A stretch of 64,000 nucleotides of DNA. Source: Rhodococcus sp. WMMA185. GTDB lineage: Bacteria > Actinomycetota > Actinomycetes > Mycobacteriales > Mycobacteriaceae. Where the stretch lies: contig NZ_CP017014.1 of assembly GCF_001767395.1 (NCBI RefSeq), positions 1,116,001 through 1,180,000 on the forward strand, given 5' to 3'. A program made the translations under genes and the position numbers. Of this stretch, positions 44,850 through 54,749 are shown piece after piece; positions within the stretch are counted from its first letter, which is position 1, and each line of letters starts with the position of its first letter. Under the pieces are notes generated by a model. It searched no databases. It saw only the letters and a program-made list of their open reading frames with translations, and was not told where the DNA came from.

Positions 44850-46072
44850 TCGGGAATCTCCGGCCTGGCTAGTGGGTGCCTGACCCGGCGCTTCGCCGCC
44901 GTGTAGACCTGAACGGTCTCGTCGGCGACCTTGTGCCAGTCGAAGTCCGCGGTGAGGCGGTCACGCGCGGCCACGGCGCGCTGCTGCGTCGCGGCCGGGT
45001 CGTCGAGGGTTTCGCGCACGGCGGACGTGAGTCCGGCGACGTCGCCCGGCTGAAACGACATGCCCGTCTCCCCGTCGACCACCGCTTCGCCGAGGCCGCC
45101 CGCCGTGGACGCGACCAGCGGTGTTCCGGCGGCGGCGGCTTCGAGCGCGATGATGCCGAACGGTTCGTACCGGCTGGGCAGGACGATGGCGTCGGCGCCG
45201 TGCAGCCAGCCGAGCAGTTCGATGTGGTCGAGGTTGCCGAGAAAGTTCACCGAGCGCGCGACTCGATGGGTGCGGGCCAGTTGCCGAAGCCAATCGAACT
45301 GGGTGCCCTCGCCGGCAATCGACAGAGTTGTGCCCGGGTGGCTGCGGCGAATACGGGGGAGCGCGGCAATCGCGTCTTGGATCCCCTTTTCGTATTCGAG
45401 ACGCCCCACAAAGAGCAGACGCGGCGGCCCCGAGCGTGGCGCACGTTCACGAAAGTTCCATGCGGTGAGGTCGATTCCGTTGCGGATCACCGTGATCGGC
45501 GGCAACTGTGGCCCGTACAGGGTGGTCACTTCGTCCTGCATGGATGCCGAACATGTGATGAGCGCATCGGATTCGTTGGCCAGCCACCACTCCACCGAAT
45601 GCACCTGGCGGTTGATCCGACCGGACACCCAGCCGCTGTGGCGGCCGGCTTCGGTGGCATGCAAAGTGGAAACCAATGGTACGTCGTAGAATTCGGCCAG
45701 CGCGATGGCAGGATGTGCGACCAGCCAGTCGTGCGCATGCACGACGTCCGGCTGCCAGCCCTCGCCGATGCCTGGCTTGTGAAGTGCGACGCCCGCGCGC
45801 ACCATGGCATGCCCCATTGCCAGGGTCCATGCCAGCATGTCCTCACCGAACACGAAGTGCGCCGGATCTTCGGCGACAGCGACGACGAGGACCCCCTCCT
45901 CGATGTGGGTGACCGTCGGGTGGGTGGATGCGTCAGTGCCGGAAGGCCGGCGGGACAGCACCACGACTTCGTGGCCGGCGGCAGCGAGTTCGGCGGCGAG
46001 GTGGTGCACATGACGGCCGAGGCCGCCGACCACCACCGGGGGGTACTCCCATGACACGATCAGGATCTTCAC
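44828..46072 (-). CDS. GT4 glucan glycosyltransferase (Rv3032-type)
   Basis: 414 aa from the GTG at 46072 with GGAGG 6 bases upstream; it overlaps the previous stop (GTGA). Glycogen-synthase-like start I-L-I-V-S-W-E-Y-P-P-V-V-V-G-G-L-G-R-H, V-H-A-H-D-W-L-V near 103, and the donor-site motif S-R-Y-E-P-F-G-I-I-A-L-E-A. Position and sequence match the M. tuberculosis enzyme implicated in alpha-1,4-glucan and methylglucose lipopolysaccharide synthesis. Confidence 0.9.
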   Translation of the reverse strand: MKILIVSWEYPPVVVGGLGRHVHHLAAELAAAGHEVVVLSRRPSGTDASTHPTVTHIEEGVLVVAVAEDPAHFVFGEDMLAWTLAMGHAMVRAGVALHKPGIGEGWQPDVVHAHDWLVAHPAIALAEFYDVPLVSTLHATEAGRHSGWVSGRINRQVHSVEWWLANESDALITCSASMQDEVTTLYGPQLPPITVIRNGIDLTAWNFRERAPRSGPPRLLFVGRLEYEKGIQDAIAALPRIRRSHPGTTLSIAGEGTQFDWLRQLARTHRVARSVNFLGNLDHIELLGWLHGADAIVLPSRYEPFGIIALEAAAAGTPLVASTAGGLGEAVVDGETGMSFQPGDVAGLTSAVRETLDDPAATQQRAVAARDRLTADFDWHKVADETVQVYTAAKRRVRHPLARPEIPERPLPGR

Positions 46073-47667
46073 TTGGGTCCTCCGGTGGTTTCGTCGGCAG
46101 TGAACTCGGCGGCAGGTAGACGACGCGCATCGAGACCCGGGAACAGTCCGTCGGCCCGATTCCACCCCTCGGCCAGCCGGTACGCGGCTGCATCCTTGCC
46201 GGATGAAACGGCGTCGGCGATCTCGCGTGTGGCATGAGCGTGCTTGTGGGCCCGGTCGCGTGCGTATCCGGCCGCCGAATCCTTGCTGACCATGAAGGCC
46301 CAGTCGCTCGACACCGTCATGAGTGCCTCTCGCAATAGCTGATCGTTGACTCGGTTGCGAAGTTCGGGCCGACCCGGCACCGATGCGGTCCCTCGAGCCT
46401 TGTCGACCGTGTCCATAGCCGTCCTGACCACTTCGGAATTGAGCTGAACGAGATCGGAGACCTGGTCGCCGGCCCACACCCGCCAGTCCTTGCCGGACCC
46501 CCAGGAAGAATTCTCGAGCGCAACGGGCTGGCCGACGAAGCCCTCTTGCCGGGCGTCGTCGAGGGTGCCGACTCGGACGCCGGCGGCGGGCAGTGCCCGC
46601 AGCAGCTTCTCGAGCCATTCCGGGCCCTCGTGCCACCAGTGCCCGAACAGTTCGGTATCGAACGCCGCGACGACGAGCGCGGGCCGCCCGATGCGCTCGG
46701 ATTCCTCACGCAGTCTCCGTCTGACGGTGGCGACGAAATCGTCTACGTGTCGATCGACTGCCGCCGACGCGAGGACCGGGTCGTAGGGAGCCTTCTGTGC
46801 CGATTCGACCCGGCGGCCGGTGACCCGTGCCGGTTTGAGTCCGGTGGCGTGGTCGTAGGTGTGGAAGTCGCGGTACGAGCTGTGGCCGGGGTATCCCGAT
46901 TTCGGCGACCACACGCGATAACTGACCTGCAGATCACGGCCGAACGCGACGACGTCCGATTCGCGGACTGGGCGCCCGAGCGAGGTGTCACCGCGCAGAG
47001 CCGGGCCGTCGACCATGAAGTGGGTGACACCGGCTTGCGCATACCCGGTCTCCATGCCCGGGGTGTACCCGCACTCGGGTCCCCAGATTCCGGTCGGAGT
47101 GTAGTTCCATCGGGCGTGGGCATCGGCGAGCCCTTCTCGCAGAGAGAACGCGCGCAGTCGTGGATCGAGCAACGGCTGGAACGGATGGGCCAGGGGACCT
47201 CCGAGCAGTTCGAATGCCTCGCGGTCGAGAAGGTCTCGCAGGACGGGAGAACCGCCGTGACGCCACCGCAACTCGAAATCTGCGAGTGCGGCAGCGGAGG
47301 CGCGGTGCTCGCGCGCGCCGAGGTCGCGGTGCGCTTCGTCGGGCATCCCCGCTGCCTCGTGTGCGCGGATCTGCCAGTTCCCGAGCCAGTGGTGCATCCC
47401 CGCCAAGCAGTGGGGATCATCGAGTTGCGCGGCAAGGACCGGCGTGATGCCGAGAGTCAGTAGATGGCTTCGCCCCTCATCGGCAAGTCGCCGCAGCATC
47501 GCGGTGAGGGGAAGGTACGACCCCGCCCATGATTGGTAGAGCCACTCCTCGCCCACGGGCCAGCGTCCGTGGTTGGCGAGCCAGGGCAGGTGTGAGTGCA
47601 GAACCAAGCAGAACATACCTGGTTCCAGATCCTGGCCCTCGCCCGTGCGATCGGTGAAATCGGTCAC
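46069..47667 (-). CDS. GH57 1,4-alpha-glucan branching enzyme
   Basis: 532 aa. GH57 motifs: H-S-H-L-P-W near 25, G-I-W-G-P-E-C-G-Y (nucleophile Glu) and A-A-F-D-T-E-L-F-G-H-W-W (acid Asp), plus the C-terminal branching-enzyme domain. Corresponds to Rv3031. Works with the downstream GT4 on the glucan precursor of methylglucose lipopolysaccharides. Overlaps neighbours by 4 bases on both sides. Confidence 0.9.
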   Translation of the reverse strand: MTDFTDRTGEGQDLEPGMFCLVLHSHLPWLANHGRWPVGEEWLYQSWAGSYLPLTAMLRRLADEGRSHLLTLGITPVLAAQLDDPHCLAGMHHWLGNWQIRAHEAAGMPDEAHRDLGAREHRASAAALADFELRWRHGGSPVLRDLLDREAFELLGGPLAHPFQPLLDPRLRAFSLREGLADAHARWNYTPTGIWGPECGYTPGMETGYAQAGVTHFMVDGPALRGDTSLGRPVRESDVVAFGRDLQVSYRVWSPKSGYPGHSSYRDFHTYDHATGLKPARVTGRRVESAQKAPYDPVLASAAVDRHVDDFVATVRRRLREESERIGRPALVVAAFDTELFGHWWHEGPEWLEKLLRALPAAGVRVGTLDDARQEGFVGQPVALENSSWGSGKDWRVWAGDQVSDLVQLNSEVVRTAMDTVDKARGTASVPGRPELRNRVNDQLLREALMTVSSDWAFMVSKDSAAGYARDRAHKHAHATREIADAVSSGKDAAAYRLAEGWNRADGLFPGLDARRLPAAEFTADETTGGPK

Positions 47668-48506
47668 CGAACAGTGCCCTTCACGCCGACGGCCACCAGA
47701 TCGAGGCTGGCGTCGATATCGTCCTCGAGCAGTGCGAAGTCGTCGGTGGTGATGCCCTCGACGTCGCGGGCCAACTCCTCTGGCCAGGGCTCCCCGGCAA
47801 GCGCGCGGTCGATTTGGGCGCCGATGAACGAACCACCGTGTTTGGCGTCGAGAGACTTCAGCCGCTCTCCGTGATGGACACCGGTCATGAGCGAGACCGT
47901 GAATCCAGCCTCCTCGAGGAGCGCGGTCAGCTCGGCGGCGTCGAGTTCGCGGGTATGGAAGGGATTGAGGGGTGTGTCACGGCCCGGCGAAAAGGTGATG
48001 CGATTGGGTGTGCTGATAAGCAGCTCGCCGCCGGGAGCGAGCACACGGAAGCATTCGCGCAAGAATTGAGCCTGGTCCCACAGGTGCTCGATGACCTGGA
48101 AATTGACGACGACATCGACGGCGGCGTCGGCGAGGGGAAGCTCAGCCAGGTTGCCGTGCAGCATCTCGACGCGAGGGTACCGCGCCCGGATGTGCTCGAC
48201 TGCGGTGACGTCGTAGTCGAGACCGGTCACGTGCGCAGCCACATCGGCAATCATGTTGGCGCCGTAGCCTTCTCCTGCCCCGGCCTCGAGTATCCTGCGC
48301 CCCGCGCAGCGGGGAAGGAGATCGCGGTAAACCACCTCGTGCCGCCGGAACCAGTAGTTCTCCTCGGGGATACCCGGCACGGTTCGCTCACCAGTCAGGG
48401 GCAGTTGCTCGTTTCCGAGCGGGGGCAGCGGTGCGTCCTCGCGGTCGCCGACAAATGATTCGCTCACCGGTGGGAGGGTAGTGCCCCGGGCGAAATCGTT
48501 CACCAA
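47664..48506 (-). CDS. SAM-dependent methyltransferase (Rv3030-type)
   Basis: 280 aa; start TTG 48506 or GTG 48503. Motif I I-L-E-A-G-A-G-E-G-Y-G-A-N at about 71-83, D-Y-D, and N-F-Q-V-I-E-H-L-W-D. By position the first gene of the methyltransferase-GH57-GT4 operon, so probably modifies the methylglucose polysaccharide; the methyl acceptor is inferred from context only. Confidence 0.85.
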   Translation of the reverse strand: MVNDFARGTTLPPVSESFVGDREDAPLPPLGNEQLPLTGERTVPGIPEENYWFRRHEVVYRDLLPRCAGRRILEAGAGEGYGANMIADVAAHVTGLDYDVTAVEHIRARYPRVEMLHGNLAELPLADAAVDVVVNFQVIEHLWDQAQFLRECFRVLAPGGELLISTPNRITFSPGRDTPLNPFHTRELDAAELTALLEEAGFTVSLMTGVHHGERLKSLDAKHGGSFIGAQIDRALAGEPWPEELARDVEGITTDDFALLEDDIDASLDLVAVGVKGTVR

Positions 48507-48571
48507 GGTGGTCTACATCACACCGGCGAAACGCAGGTCGGACCGCTAAGGTGAACGAGGCTTTCCCGCAT

Positions 48572-48587
48572 GTTACCGGTCGGTAAC
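48572..48587. promoter_or_regulatory. Operator-like palindrome before etfBA
   Basis: GTTACCGGTCGGTAAC, symmetric except for the centre pair. It lies upstream of a TAATCT -10 (48599-48604) and covers its -35 region. TTACCG-type dyads are used by TetR regulators of acyl-CoA metabolism, so control of etfBA by such a factor is plausible; the regulator is not in the window. Confidence 0.5.
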
Positions 48588-48708
48588 TTAACGTGGGGTA
48601 ATCTTTTGCACAGCAATCGTGCGCGAGAGATCGGCCGGCGAGGGCTCGGCCCACGCGGAGCGCTTCACGATAACCACGCAAGAACACACAGGAGGTCGAC
48701 GAAGACCC

Positions 48709-49509
48709 ATGACGAACATCGTTGTTTTGATCAAGCAGGTCCCGGACACGTGGTCCGAGCGCAAGTTGACCGACGGTGACTACACGCTTGACCGCGAGGC
48801 CGCCGATGCCGTGCTCGACGAGATCAACGAGCGCGCCATCGAGGAAGCGCTGCTGATCAAGGAGGCTCAGGGCGGAGAGGTGACCGTTCTCTGCGCGGGC
48901 CCGGACCGCGCCACCGACGCCATCCGCAAGGCCCTGTCCATGGGTGCCGACAAGGCAGTGCACATCAACGACCCCGCCCTGCACGGTTCCGACGCGGTGC
49001 AGACCGCCTGGACTTTGGCCGCCGCACTCGGACAGATCACCTTCGAGAACGACGAGCCCGCCGACCTGGTCATCGCCGGCAACGAGGCCACCGACGGACG
49101 TGTCGGCGCGGTCCCGGCGATCATCGCCGAGTACCTCGGTATCCCGCAGCTCACCCAGATGCGCAAGCTGACGGTTGCCGACGGCGTCGTCACCGGTGAG
49201 CGCGAGACCGACGAAGGCGTCTTCGGACTCGAGGCGAACCTGCCGGCCATCGTCAGTGTCACCGAGAAGATCAACGAGCCCCGCTTCCCCTCCTTCAAGG
49301 GCATCATGGCCGCGAAGAAGAAGGAAGTTCTCGTGTACACGCTCGCCGAACTCGGCGTCGACCCGGAGACCGTCGGTGTCGCCAACGCGGGAACCACCGT
49401 CACCTCGTCCACCCCCAAGCCCCCGCGTACCGCTGGTGAGCGCGTCGTCGACGAGGGCGATGGCGGCAGCAAGATCGCCGCCTACCTCGTCGGCCAGAAG
49501 ATCATCTGA
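48709..49509 (+). CDS. etfB: Electron transfer flavoprotein beta subunit
   Basis: 266 aa from the ATG at 48709; AGGAGG lies 12 bases upstream. Start N-I-V-V-L-I-K-Q-V-P-D-T, then the AMP-binding region A-G-N-E-A-T-D-G-R-V-G and the recognition-loop/C-terminal segment typical of EtfB (P-R-F-P-S-F-K-G-I-M-A-A-K-K-K). Pairs with EtfA to pass electrons from acyl-CoA dehydrogenases to the membrane quinone pool. Equivalent to FixA (Rv3029c). Confidence 0.94.
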   Translation: MTNIVVLIKQVPDTWSERKLTDGDYTLDREAADAVLDEINERAIEEALLIKEAQGGEVTVLCAGPDRATDAIRKALSMGADKAVHINDPALHGSDAVQTAWTLAAALGQITFENDEPADLVIAGNEATDGRVGAVPAIIAEYLGIPQLTQMRKLTVADGVVTGERETDEGVFGLEANLPAIVSVTEKINEPRFPSFKGIMAAKKKEVLVYTLAELGVDPETVGVANAGTTVTSSTPKPPRTAGERVVDEGDGGSKIAAYLVGQKII

Positions 49510-49555
49510 TCGCGCACCGCTACGGACCAGCAGAAACACACAGGGAGAGTTAGAC

Positions 49556-50512
49556 ATGGCAGAAGTACTGGTGCTCGTCGAGCACGCAGAGGGTGCATTG
49601 AAGAAGGTCAGCACCGAACTCATCACCGCTGCTCGCGCGCTCGGTGAGCCGGCCGCAGTGGTCACCGGTGCCGCCGGCACCGCGGACAAGCTGGCCGAGG
49701 GGCTCGCAGCCGCGGGTGCGGCGAAGATCTACGTCGCGGAGTCGGCCGACATCGAGAACTACTTGGTGACCCCGAAGGTCGACGTTCTCGCGTCGCTCGT
49801 CGAGTCGACCGCTCCGGCCGCAGTGATTACCGCAGCAAGCATCGAGGGCAAGGAGGTCTCCGGACGTCTTGCCGCCCGTATCGGCTCCGGCCTGCTCGTC
49901 GACGTCGTCGACGTCAACGCCGACGGCAGCGCTGTGCACTCCATCTTCGGTGGCGCTTTCACCGTCGATGCGAAGGCCAACGGCGACGTCCCCGTCATCT
50001 CGGTTCGCCCGGGTGCCGTCGAGGCGAAGCCCGAAGCGGGAGCGGGCGAGAAGGTCACCGTCGAGGTCCCCGGCCAGGAGGAGGGCGCCGTCAAGATCAC
50101 GTCGCGTCAGCCGATCGTCGGCGGTGATCGGCCGGAGCTCACCGAGGCGAGCGTCGTCGTCTCCGGTGGTCGCGGTGTCGGTAGCGCCGACAAGTTCTCC
50201 GTCGTCGAGGAGCTCGCCGATTCCCTCGGTGCCGCCGTCGGTGCTTCGCGTGCCGCAGTCGACTCGGGTTACTACCCGGGCCAGTTCCAGGTCGGCCAGA
50301 CGGGCAAGACGGTCTCCCCGCAGCTGTACATCGCGCTCGGCATATCCGGCGCCATCCAGCACCGCGCAGGCATGCAGACGTCGAAGACCATCGTCGCTGT
50401 CAACAAGGACGAGGAAGCCCCGATCTTCGAGATCGCCGACTTCGGTATCGTCGGCGACCTGTTCAACGTCGCGCCGCAGCTCACCGAGGCGGTCAAGGCC
50501 CACAAGGGCTGA
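49556..50512 (+). CDS. etfA: Electron transfer flavoprotein alpha subunit
   Basis: 318 aa, ATG 49556 with GGGAGAG upstream. N-terminal [11 protein letters not shown]-terminal FAD domain with [37 protein letters not shown] and the closing A-D-F-G-I-V-G-D-L. Equivalent to FixB (Rv3028c). Operon with etfB, 46-base gap. Confidence 0.95.
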   Translation: MAEVLVLVEHAEGALKKVSTELITAARALGEPAAVVTGAAGTADKLAEGLAAAGAAKIYVAESADIENYLVTPKVDVLASLVESTAPAAVITAASIEGKEVSGRLAARIGSGLLVDVVDVNADGSAVHSIFGGAFTVDAKANGDVPVISVRPGAVEAKPEAGAGEKVTVEVPGQEEGAVKITSRQPIVGGDRPELTEASVVVSGGRGVGSADKFSVVEELADSLGAAVGASRAAVDSGYYPGQFQVGQTGKTVSPQLYIALGISGAIQHRAGMQTSKTIVAVNKDEEAPIFEIADFGIVGDLFNVAPQLTEAVKAHKG

Positions 50513-50526
50513 GTAGCCGGTAGGTT

Positions 50527-50568
50527 GCCGGTGGCCCTGTTTCCCGGGAGGGGAGCGGGGCCACCGGC
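50527..50568 (+). terminator. Strong hairpin terminator after etfA
   Basis: GCCGGTGGCCC (50527-50537) pairs perfectly with GGGCCACCGGC (50558-50568) around a 20-base interior, 14 bases after the etfA stop. No T-tract follows, as is common in actinobacterial terminators. Confidence 0.65.
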
Positions 50569-50651
50569 ATATCGGGACTGTTCACCAGCACTGCATCGGC
50601 ACGACACCTCGCCGTTGCCGTGGTGCCGCCCGTGCTTGATAGACCTGCGTC

Positions 50652-51485
50652 ATGACAACTTCGTCAGTTCTTCGCGCAGCGATTGAAACCGCCGACACCG
50701 TTGTAACCGCCCCTCGATATTCGCTGGTCGTCTCTTCCGACCGCCAACACCGCGTCGCGGCCCAGCGCCTACGCCACCGCATCTTCACCGCCGAGCCCGG
50801 ATTCTGTCTCCAGCCTTCGTCCGACGGGCTCGATGCCGACCGGTTCGACGACTTCTGCGATCACCTCCTCGTCCGTCACGAGGCCACCGGTGAATTCGTC
50901 GGGTGCTACCGCATGCTCCCCCCGGACGGAGCCGTGGAGGCAGGTGGCTACTACACCGCGACCGAATTCGACATCTCCGCGCTCGACCCCGTCGGCAATC
51001 GCATGGTCGAGATGGGCCGTGCGTGCGTTGATCCCAGTCACCGCTCCGGGTCCGTACTCAGCCTGATGTGGTCGGGCATCATTCACTATCTGCAGTTGAC
51101 CGGCTATGAGTGGGTGATGGGCTGCGTGTCGGTGCCGATGCGCGAAACTCCCGGCGCCGTAGCCGGATCCAACGTGCGCGGAGTTCGCGACCTATTGTTG
51201 AGCCGATACGGGAACGATCCCGCGGCGAGGGTGGTGCCGAAGCACCCGGTTCGTGTCGAGGGCGTAAACCTCGACGAGATTCCCGCACCCGCGCGGGCGG
51301 TGCTACCGCCGCTGCTGCGCGGCTACTTGCGGCTCGGCGCGCGGATCTGCGGTGAGCCGGCCCACGACGCCGAGTTCGGTGTCGCCGACTTCGTGGCGCT
51401 GCACGGTCTGCGCACCATCAACGAGCGGTATCTCGAGCGCCTGCAGTCCGCGTCCGCGACGCTCGAGGCGGGAATACCGGCGTGA
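50652..51485 (+). CDS. GNAT-like N-acyltransferase (OlsB/hemolysin family)
   Basis: 277 aa, ATG at 50652. Region about 33-190 resembles the OlsB-type GNAT fold: R-L-R-H-R-I-F, D-x-F-D-D-F-C-D-H-L-L-V, V-G-C-Y-R-M-L, and M-G-R-A-C-V-D-P-S-H-R-S-G. Matches Rv3027c. OlsB transfers a 3-hydroxyacyl group to ornithine in ornithine-lipid synthesis; the next gene is a PlsC-type acyltransferase like OlsA. The substrate is inferred. Confidence 0.75.
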   Translation: MTTSSVLRAAIETADTVVTAPRYSLVVSSDRQHRVAAQRLRHRIFTAEPGFCLQPSSDGLDADRFDDFCDHLLVRHEATGEFVGCYRMLPPDGAVEAGGYYTATEFDISALDPVGNRMVEMGRACVDPSHRSGSVLSLMWSGIIHYLQLTGYEWVMGCVSVPMRETPGAVAGSNVRGVRDLLLSRYGNDPAARVVPKHPVRVEGVNLDEIPAPARAVLPPLLRGYLRLGARICGEPAHDAEFGVADFVALHGLRTINERYLERLQSASATLEAGIPA

Positions 51486-52417
51486 GCACCGTCACGGATG
51501 GGAGTGTCGCCACTGCGGAACATGCATGGATGCCCTCCAGTCCCTGTGGAGCGCGTTGTCTTCCGGCCGGAGACACCGAAGTATCGGCACCTGTGGCGGC
51601 CGGCCGTTGGCTTCTCGTGGGGTGTGCTCTGGCCGCGGCCCCGCTCCTGACCGCTGGTTGGTTCTTGCCACGCTCGTGGCGCGCCGTACTGCAACGCCGG
51701 TACGCGGAAGTCCTGCTTCGATGCGTGGGGATCCACCTTGATATTCGCGATCGGCGCGGAGAGCGAAGGCCTACGGGCGGGTTGTTGGTGGTGTCCAGTC
51801 ACGTGTCGTGGACCGACGTGTTGGTGCTCAGCGCCCTCGCCCCGACCGAGTTCGTTGCGCGAGCCGATCTGCTCGACTGGGCTGTACTGGGATCGCTCGC
51901 CCGCCGGATGCGGGTGATCCCGATCGACCGTTCGGACCTGCGTGCGCTTCCGGGCACCGTCGAGGCCACCGCAAACAGGCTGCGGGCCGGTGCCCGAGTG
52001 GCTGCGTTTCCTGAGGGCACCACCTGGTGCGGACGGGCTTCCGGTGGGTTCCGCCCCGCCCTCTTCCAGGCGGCTGTCGATTCGGAGTGTCCGGTTCAAC
52101 CGGTGACGATCCGCTACGTCGGCAGAACCGGCGAGCTGACGACGAGTCCTTGCTTCGTGGGCGTTGAGACGATAGGACCGTCGATCCGGCGCATCATCCG
52201 TCAACGGGGCCTCGTGGCGCAGGTTGATCTTCGCCCGATCGAGCACCCCGGCGAGTCGAGACGCGACCTCACAGTGCGCTGCGAGCGATCGGTTCGGGGC
52301 GCCGAGACAGTCGATTTGGCGGCAGGCGGCATCGTCGGGCCGGGCCGGTATGCCGCCCTTGCCATCGCCGCGGATGCCGCTTCGAGCATCGAGGCGGGGG
52401 AACGGCTGACCGCCTGA
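51482..52417 (+). CDS. 1-acylglycerol-3-phosphate-type O-acyltransferase (PlsC)
   Basis: 311 aa, GTG start overlapping the previous stop by 4. A hydrophobic segment at about 42-65, then the PlsC motifs H-V-S-W-T-D (HX4D), V-I-P-I-D-R-S (block II) and F-P-E-G-T-T (block III). Matches Rv3026c. It may act after the GNAT on a shared lipid or make phosphatidic acid. Confidence 0.85.
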   Translation: MSTVTDGSVATAEHAWMPSSPCGARCLPAGDTEVSAPVAAGRWLLVGCALAAAPLLTAGWFLPRSWRAVLQRRYAEVLLRCVGIHLDIRDRRGERRPTGGLLVVSSHVSWTDVLVLSALAPTEFVARADLLDWAVLGSLARRMRVIPIDRSDLRALPGTVEATANRLRAGARVAAFPEGTTWCGRASGGFRPALFQAAVDSECPVQPVTIRYVGRTGELTTSPCFVGVETIGPSIRRIIRQRGLVAQVDLRPIEHPGESRRDLTVRCERSVRGAETVDLAAGGIVGPGRYAALAIAADAASSIEAGERLTA

Positions 52418-52434
52418 GCTATCCTGGTCGAGCC

Positions 52435-53655
52435 ATGACCTCCGCCCGCACCGCCGCTCTTCCCGTCTACCTGGACCACGCAGCCACCACGCCCATGGTG
52501 CCCGAGGCCATCCAGGCGATGACAGACATCTTCTCGACCGTGGGAAACGCATCCTCGTTGCACGGGTCCGGGCGCGCAGCCCGCCGTCGCGTCGAGGAGG
52601 CTCGTGAGTCCATCGCCGCCGACCTCGGCGCCCGGCCTTCCGAGATCATCTTCACCTCAGGCGGGACCGAGAGTGACAATCTTGCTGTCAAGGGGATGTT
52701 CTGGGCCAGGCGTGCCGCCGACCCCGCACGGGTGCGGATTCTGGTCAGTTCCGTCGAGCACCATGCCGTTCTCGATGCCGTGGAATGGCTCGAGAGACAC
52801 GAGGGCGCGCAAGTCACGTGGCTTCCGGTCGATGAGTGGGGAAGGGTGTCCCCACAAACGCTTCGTGACGAACTCGAGGTCAGCGGGCACGAAACAGCGC
52901 TGGTCACGATCATGTGGGCCAACAACGAGGTCGGCACCATCATGCCGATCGGTGAACTCGCCGCGGTAGCGAGCGAGTTCGATGTCCCCCTTCACAGCGA
53001 CGCCGTGCAGGCAGCGGCCCACCTACCCGTCGACTTCGCCGCTAGCGGGTTGTCGGCGCTCAGTATCGCCGCGCACAAATTCGGTGGCCCTCAAGGCGTC
53101 GGAGCGCTTTTTCTGGGACGGCAGGTGCCGTGTGCTCCACTCCTTCATGGCACGGGTCAGGAACGTGACGTGCGGTCGGGAACGCCGGATACAGCGGGGG
53201 TCGTCGGTATGGCCGCGGCGCTACGTCATGCGACGGGGGACCTCGCCGCGCGCGCCGCGAGCCTGACGGCGTTGCGCGACAGGTTGATCGACCGCATCGG
53301 CGCAGCCATTCCGGATGCGGTGCTGAACGGGCCGACCGGTAGTGCGCGACTTCCGGGCAACGCGCACTTCACGTTTCCCGGCTGTGAGGGCGATTCGCTC
53401 CTTATGCTGCTCGACGCGGCCGGCATCGAATGTTCGACGGGTTCGGCGTGTACAGCGGGTGTGGCACGACCGAGTCGAGTCCTGACGGCGATGGGCCTGG
53501 ATCCGGTCGCTGCGCGGGGGTCGTTGAGGTTCTCGTTCGGTCACACGTCGACTGTCGCCGATGTGGATGCGGTGATTGCGGCGTTGCCGCAGATTGTGGA
53601 GCGGGCCCGTGCTGCGGGGCTCGCCGATGTCGGAGTGCGTGAAGGGAATCGTTGA
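52435..53655 (+). CDS. Cysteine desulfurase (NifS/IscS-like)
   Basis: 406 aa, ATG 52435. L-D-H-A-A-T-T-P-M near the N-terminus, the PLP-Schiff base Lys in [11 protein letters not shown], and catalytic Cys in S-T-G-S-A-C-T-A-G. Equivalent to Rv3025c. Placed directly before mnmA with overlapping stop/start, so its probable job is sulfur supply for tRNA 2-thiolation, with general Fe-S use possible. Confidence 0.92.
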   Translation: MTSARTAALPVYLDHAATTPMVPEAIQAMTDIFSTVGNASSLHGSGRAARRRVEEARESIAADLGARPSEIIFTSGGTESDNLAVKGMFWARRAADPARVRILVSSVEHHAVLDAVEWLERHEGAQVTWLPVDEWGRVSPQTLRDELEVSGHETALVTIMWANNEVGTIMPIGELAAVASEFDVPLHSDAVQAAAHLPVDFAASGLSALSIAAHKFGGPQGVGALFLGRQVPCAPLLHGTGQERDVRSGTPDTAGVVGMAAALRHATGDLAARAASLTALRDRLIDRIGAAIPDAVLNGPTGSARLPGNAHFTFPGCEGDSLLMLLDAAGIECSTGSACTAGVARPSRVLTAMGLDPVAARGSLRFSFGHTSTVADVDAVIAALPQIVERARAAGLADVGVREGNR

Positions 53656-54749
53656 TGCGAGTACTGGCTGCCATGAGTGGCGGAGTCGATTCCGCCGTCG
53701 CAGCGGCACGGGCTGTTGCTGCCGGCCATGACGTGGTGGGTGTGCATCTGGCGCTGTCCGCCGAGCCGGGAACGTTGCGGACCGGATCCCGGGGATGCTG
53801 CTCGAAGGAGGACGCCGGCGATGCCAGGCGCGCCGCGGATGTGCTCGGAATCCCTTTTTATGTATGGGATTTTGCAGACCGATTCAAGGAAGACGTAATC
53901 GACGACTTCGTGGCGTCGTATGCTGCAGGCGAGACCCCCAATCCGTGCCTGCGGTGCAACGAGAAGATCAAGTTCGCTGCATTGGCCGATCGGGCAATCG
54001 CTCTCGGGTTCGATGCAGTGGCGACCGGTCACTACGCGCAGCTCGAGGACGGCGTGCTACGCAGAGCGGTCGATGCGGACAAGGATCAGTCGTACGTTCT
54101 GGGTGTACTCACGGCCGAGCAACTGGCCCGGGCGATGTTCCCGGTGGGCGACACTCCGAAGGAACAGATCCGGCAGGAGGCCGCCGAACGTGGTCTCGCA
54201 GTGGCGAACAAGCCCGACAGCCATGACATCTGCTTCATTCCCTCCGGAGACACCCGTGCTTTCCTCGGCGCGCGGATCGGAGTCCGTCCGGGGAGCGTCG
54301 TCGATGCTGACTCGGGGGAGGTGCTCGCCGAACACGAAGGTGTGCACGGGTTCACGATCGGCCAGCGCAAGGGCCTCGGTGTCGAGGGCCCCGCAGCGGA
54401 TGGGAAACCGCGGTATGTCACGTCCATCGAGCCCGAAACAGGCACTGTCCGTGTCGGTTCCGCGCGTAGCCTCGAAGTGCATTCGATCACGGCGGAGCGC
54501 GGAGTGTGGACGTCGGGTAGAGCGCCGGAGACACCGATCGAGTGCGCAGTCCAGGTTAGGGCGCACGGTGGACTGGCCGAGGCGGTGGCCGAGTCGGTGG
54601 ACGGCGGTATCGCCATCTCGCTGCGCGAACCGCTTACCGGGGTAGCGAAGGGGCAGGCCGTCGTGCTGTATCGACCCGACCCGGCGGGCGATATCGTCTT
54701 GGGTAGCGGTACCATTTCGGGTACCGATGCTCGTCCGAACATGCAGTGA
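53655..54749 (+). CDS. mnmA: tRNA-specific 2-thiouridylase MnmA
   Basis: 364 aa, ATG at 53655 overlapping the desulfurase stop by one base. P-loop A-M-S-G-G-V-D-S at about 6-13, catalytic Cys in N-P-C-L-R-C-N and second Cys in H-D-I-C-F-I-P, and the [10 protein letters not shown] motif. Thiolates U34 of Lys, Glu and Gln tRNAs. Also known as trmU (Rv3024c). Confidence 0.93.
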   Translation: MRVLAAMSGGVDSAVAAARAVAAGHDVVGVHLALSAEPGTLRTGSRGCCSKEDAGDARRAADVLGIPFYVWDFADRFKEDVIDDFVASYAAGETPNPCLRCNEKIKFAALADRAIALGFDAVATGHYAQLEDGVLRRAVDADKDQSYVLGVLTAEQLARAMFPVGDTPKEQIRQEAAERGLAVANKPDSHDICFIPSGDTRAFLGARIGVRPGSVVDADSGEVLAEHEGVHGFTIGQRKGLGVEGPAADGKPRYVTSIEPETGTVRVGSARSLEVHSITAERGVWTSGRAPETPIECAVQVRAHGGLAEAVAESVDGGIAISLREPLTGVAKGQAVVLYRPDPAGDIVLGSGTISGTDARPNMQ

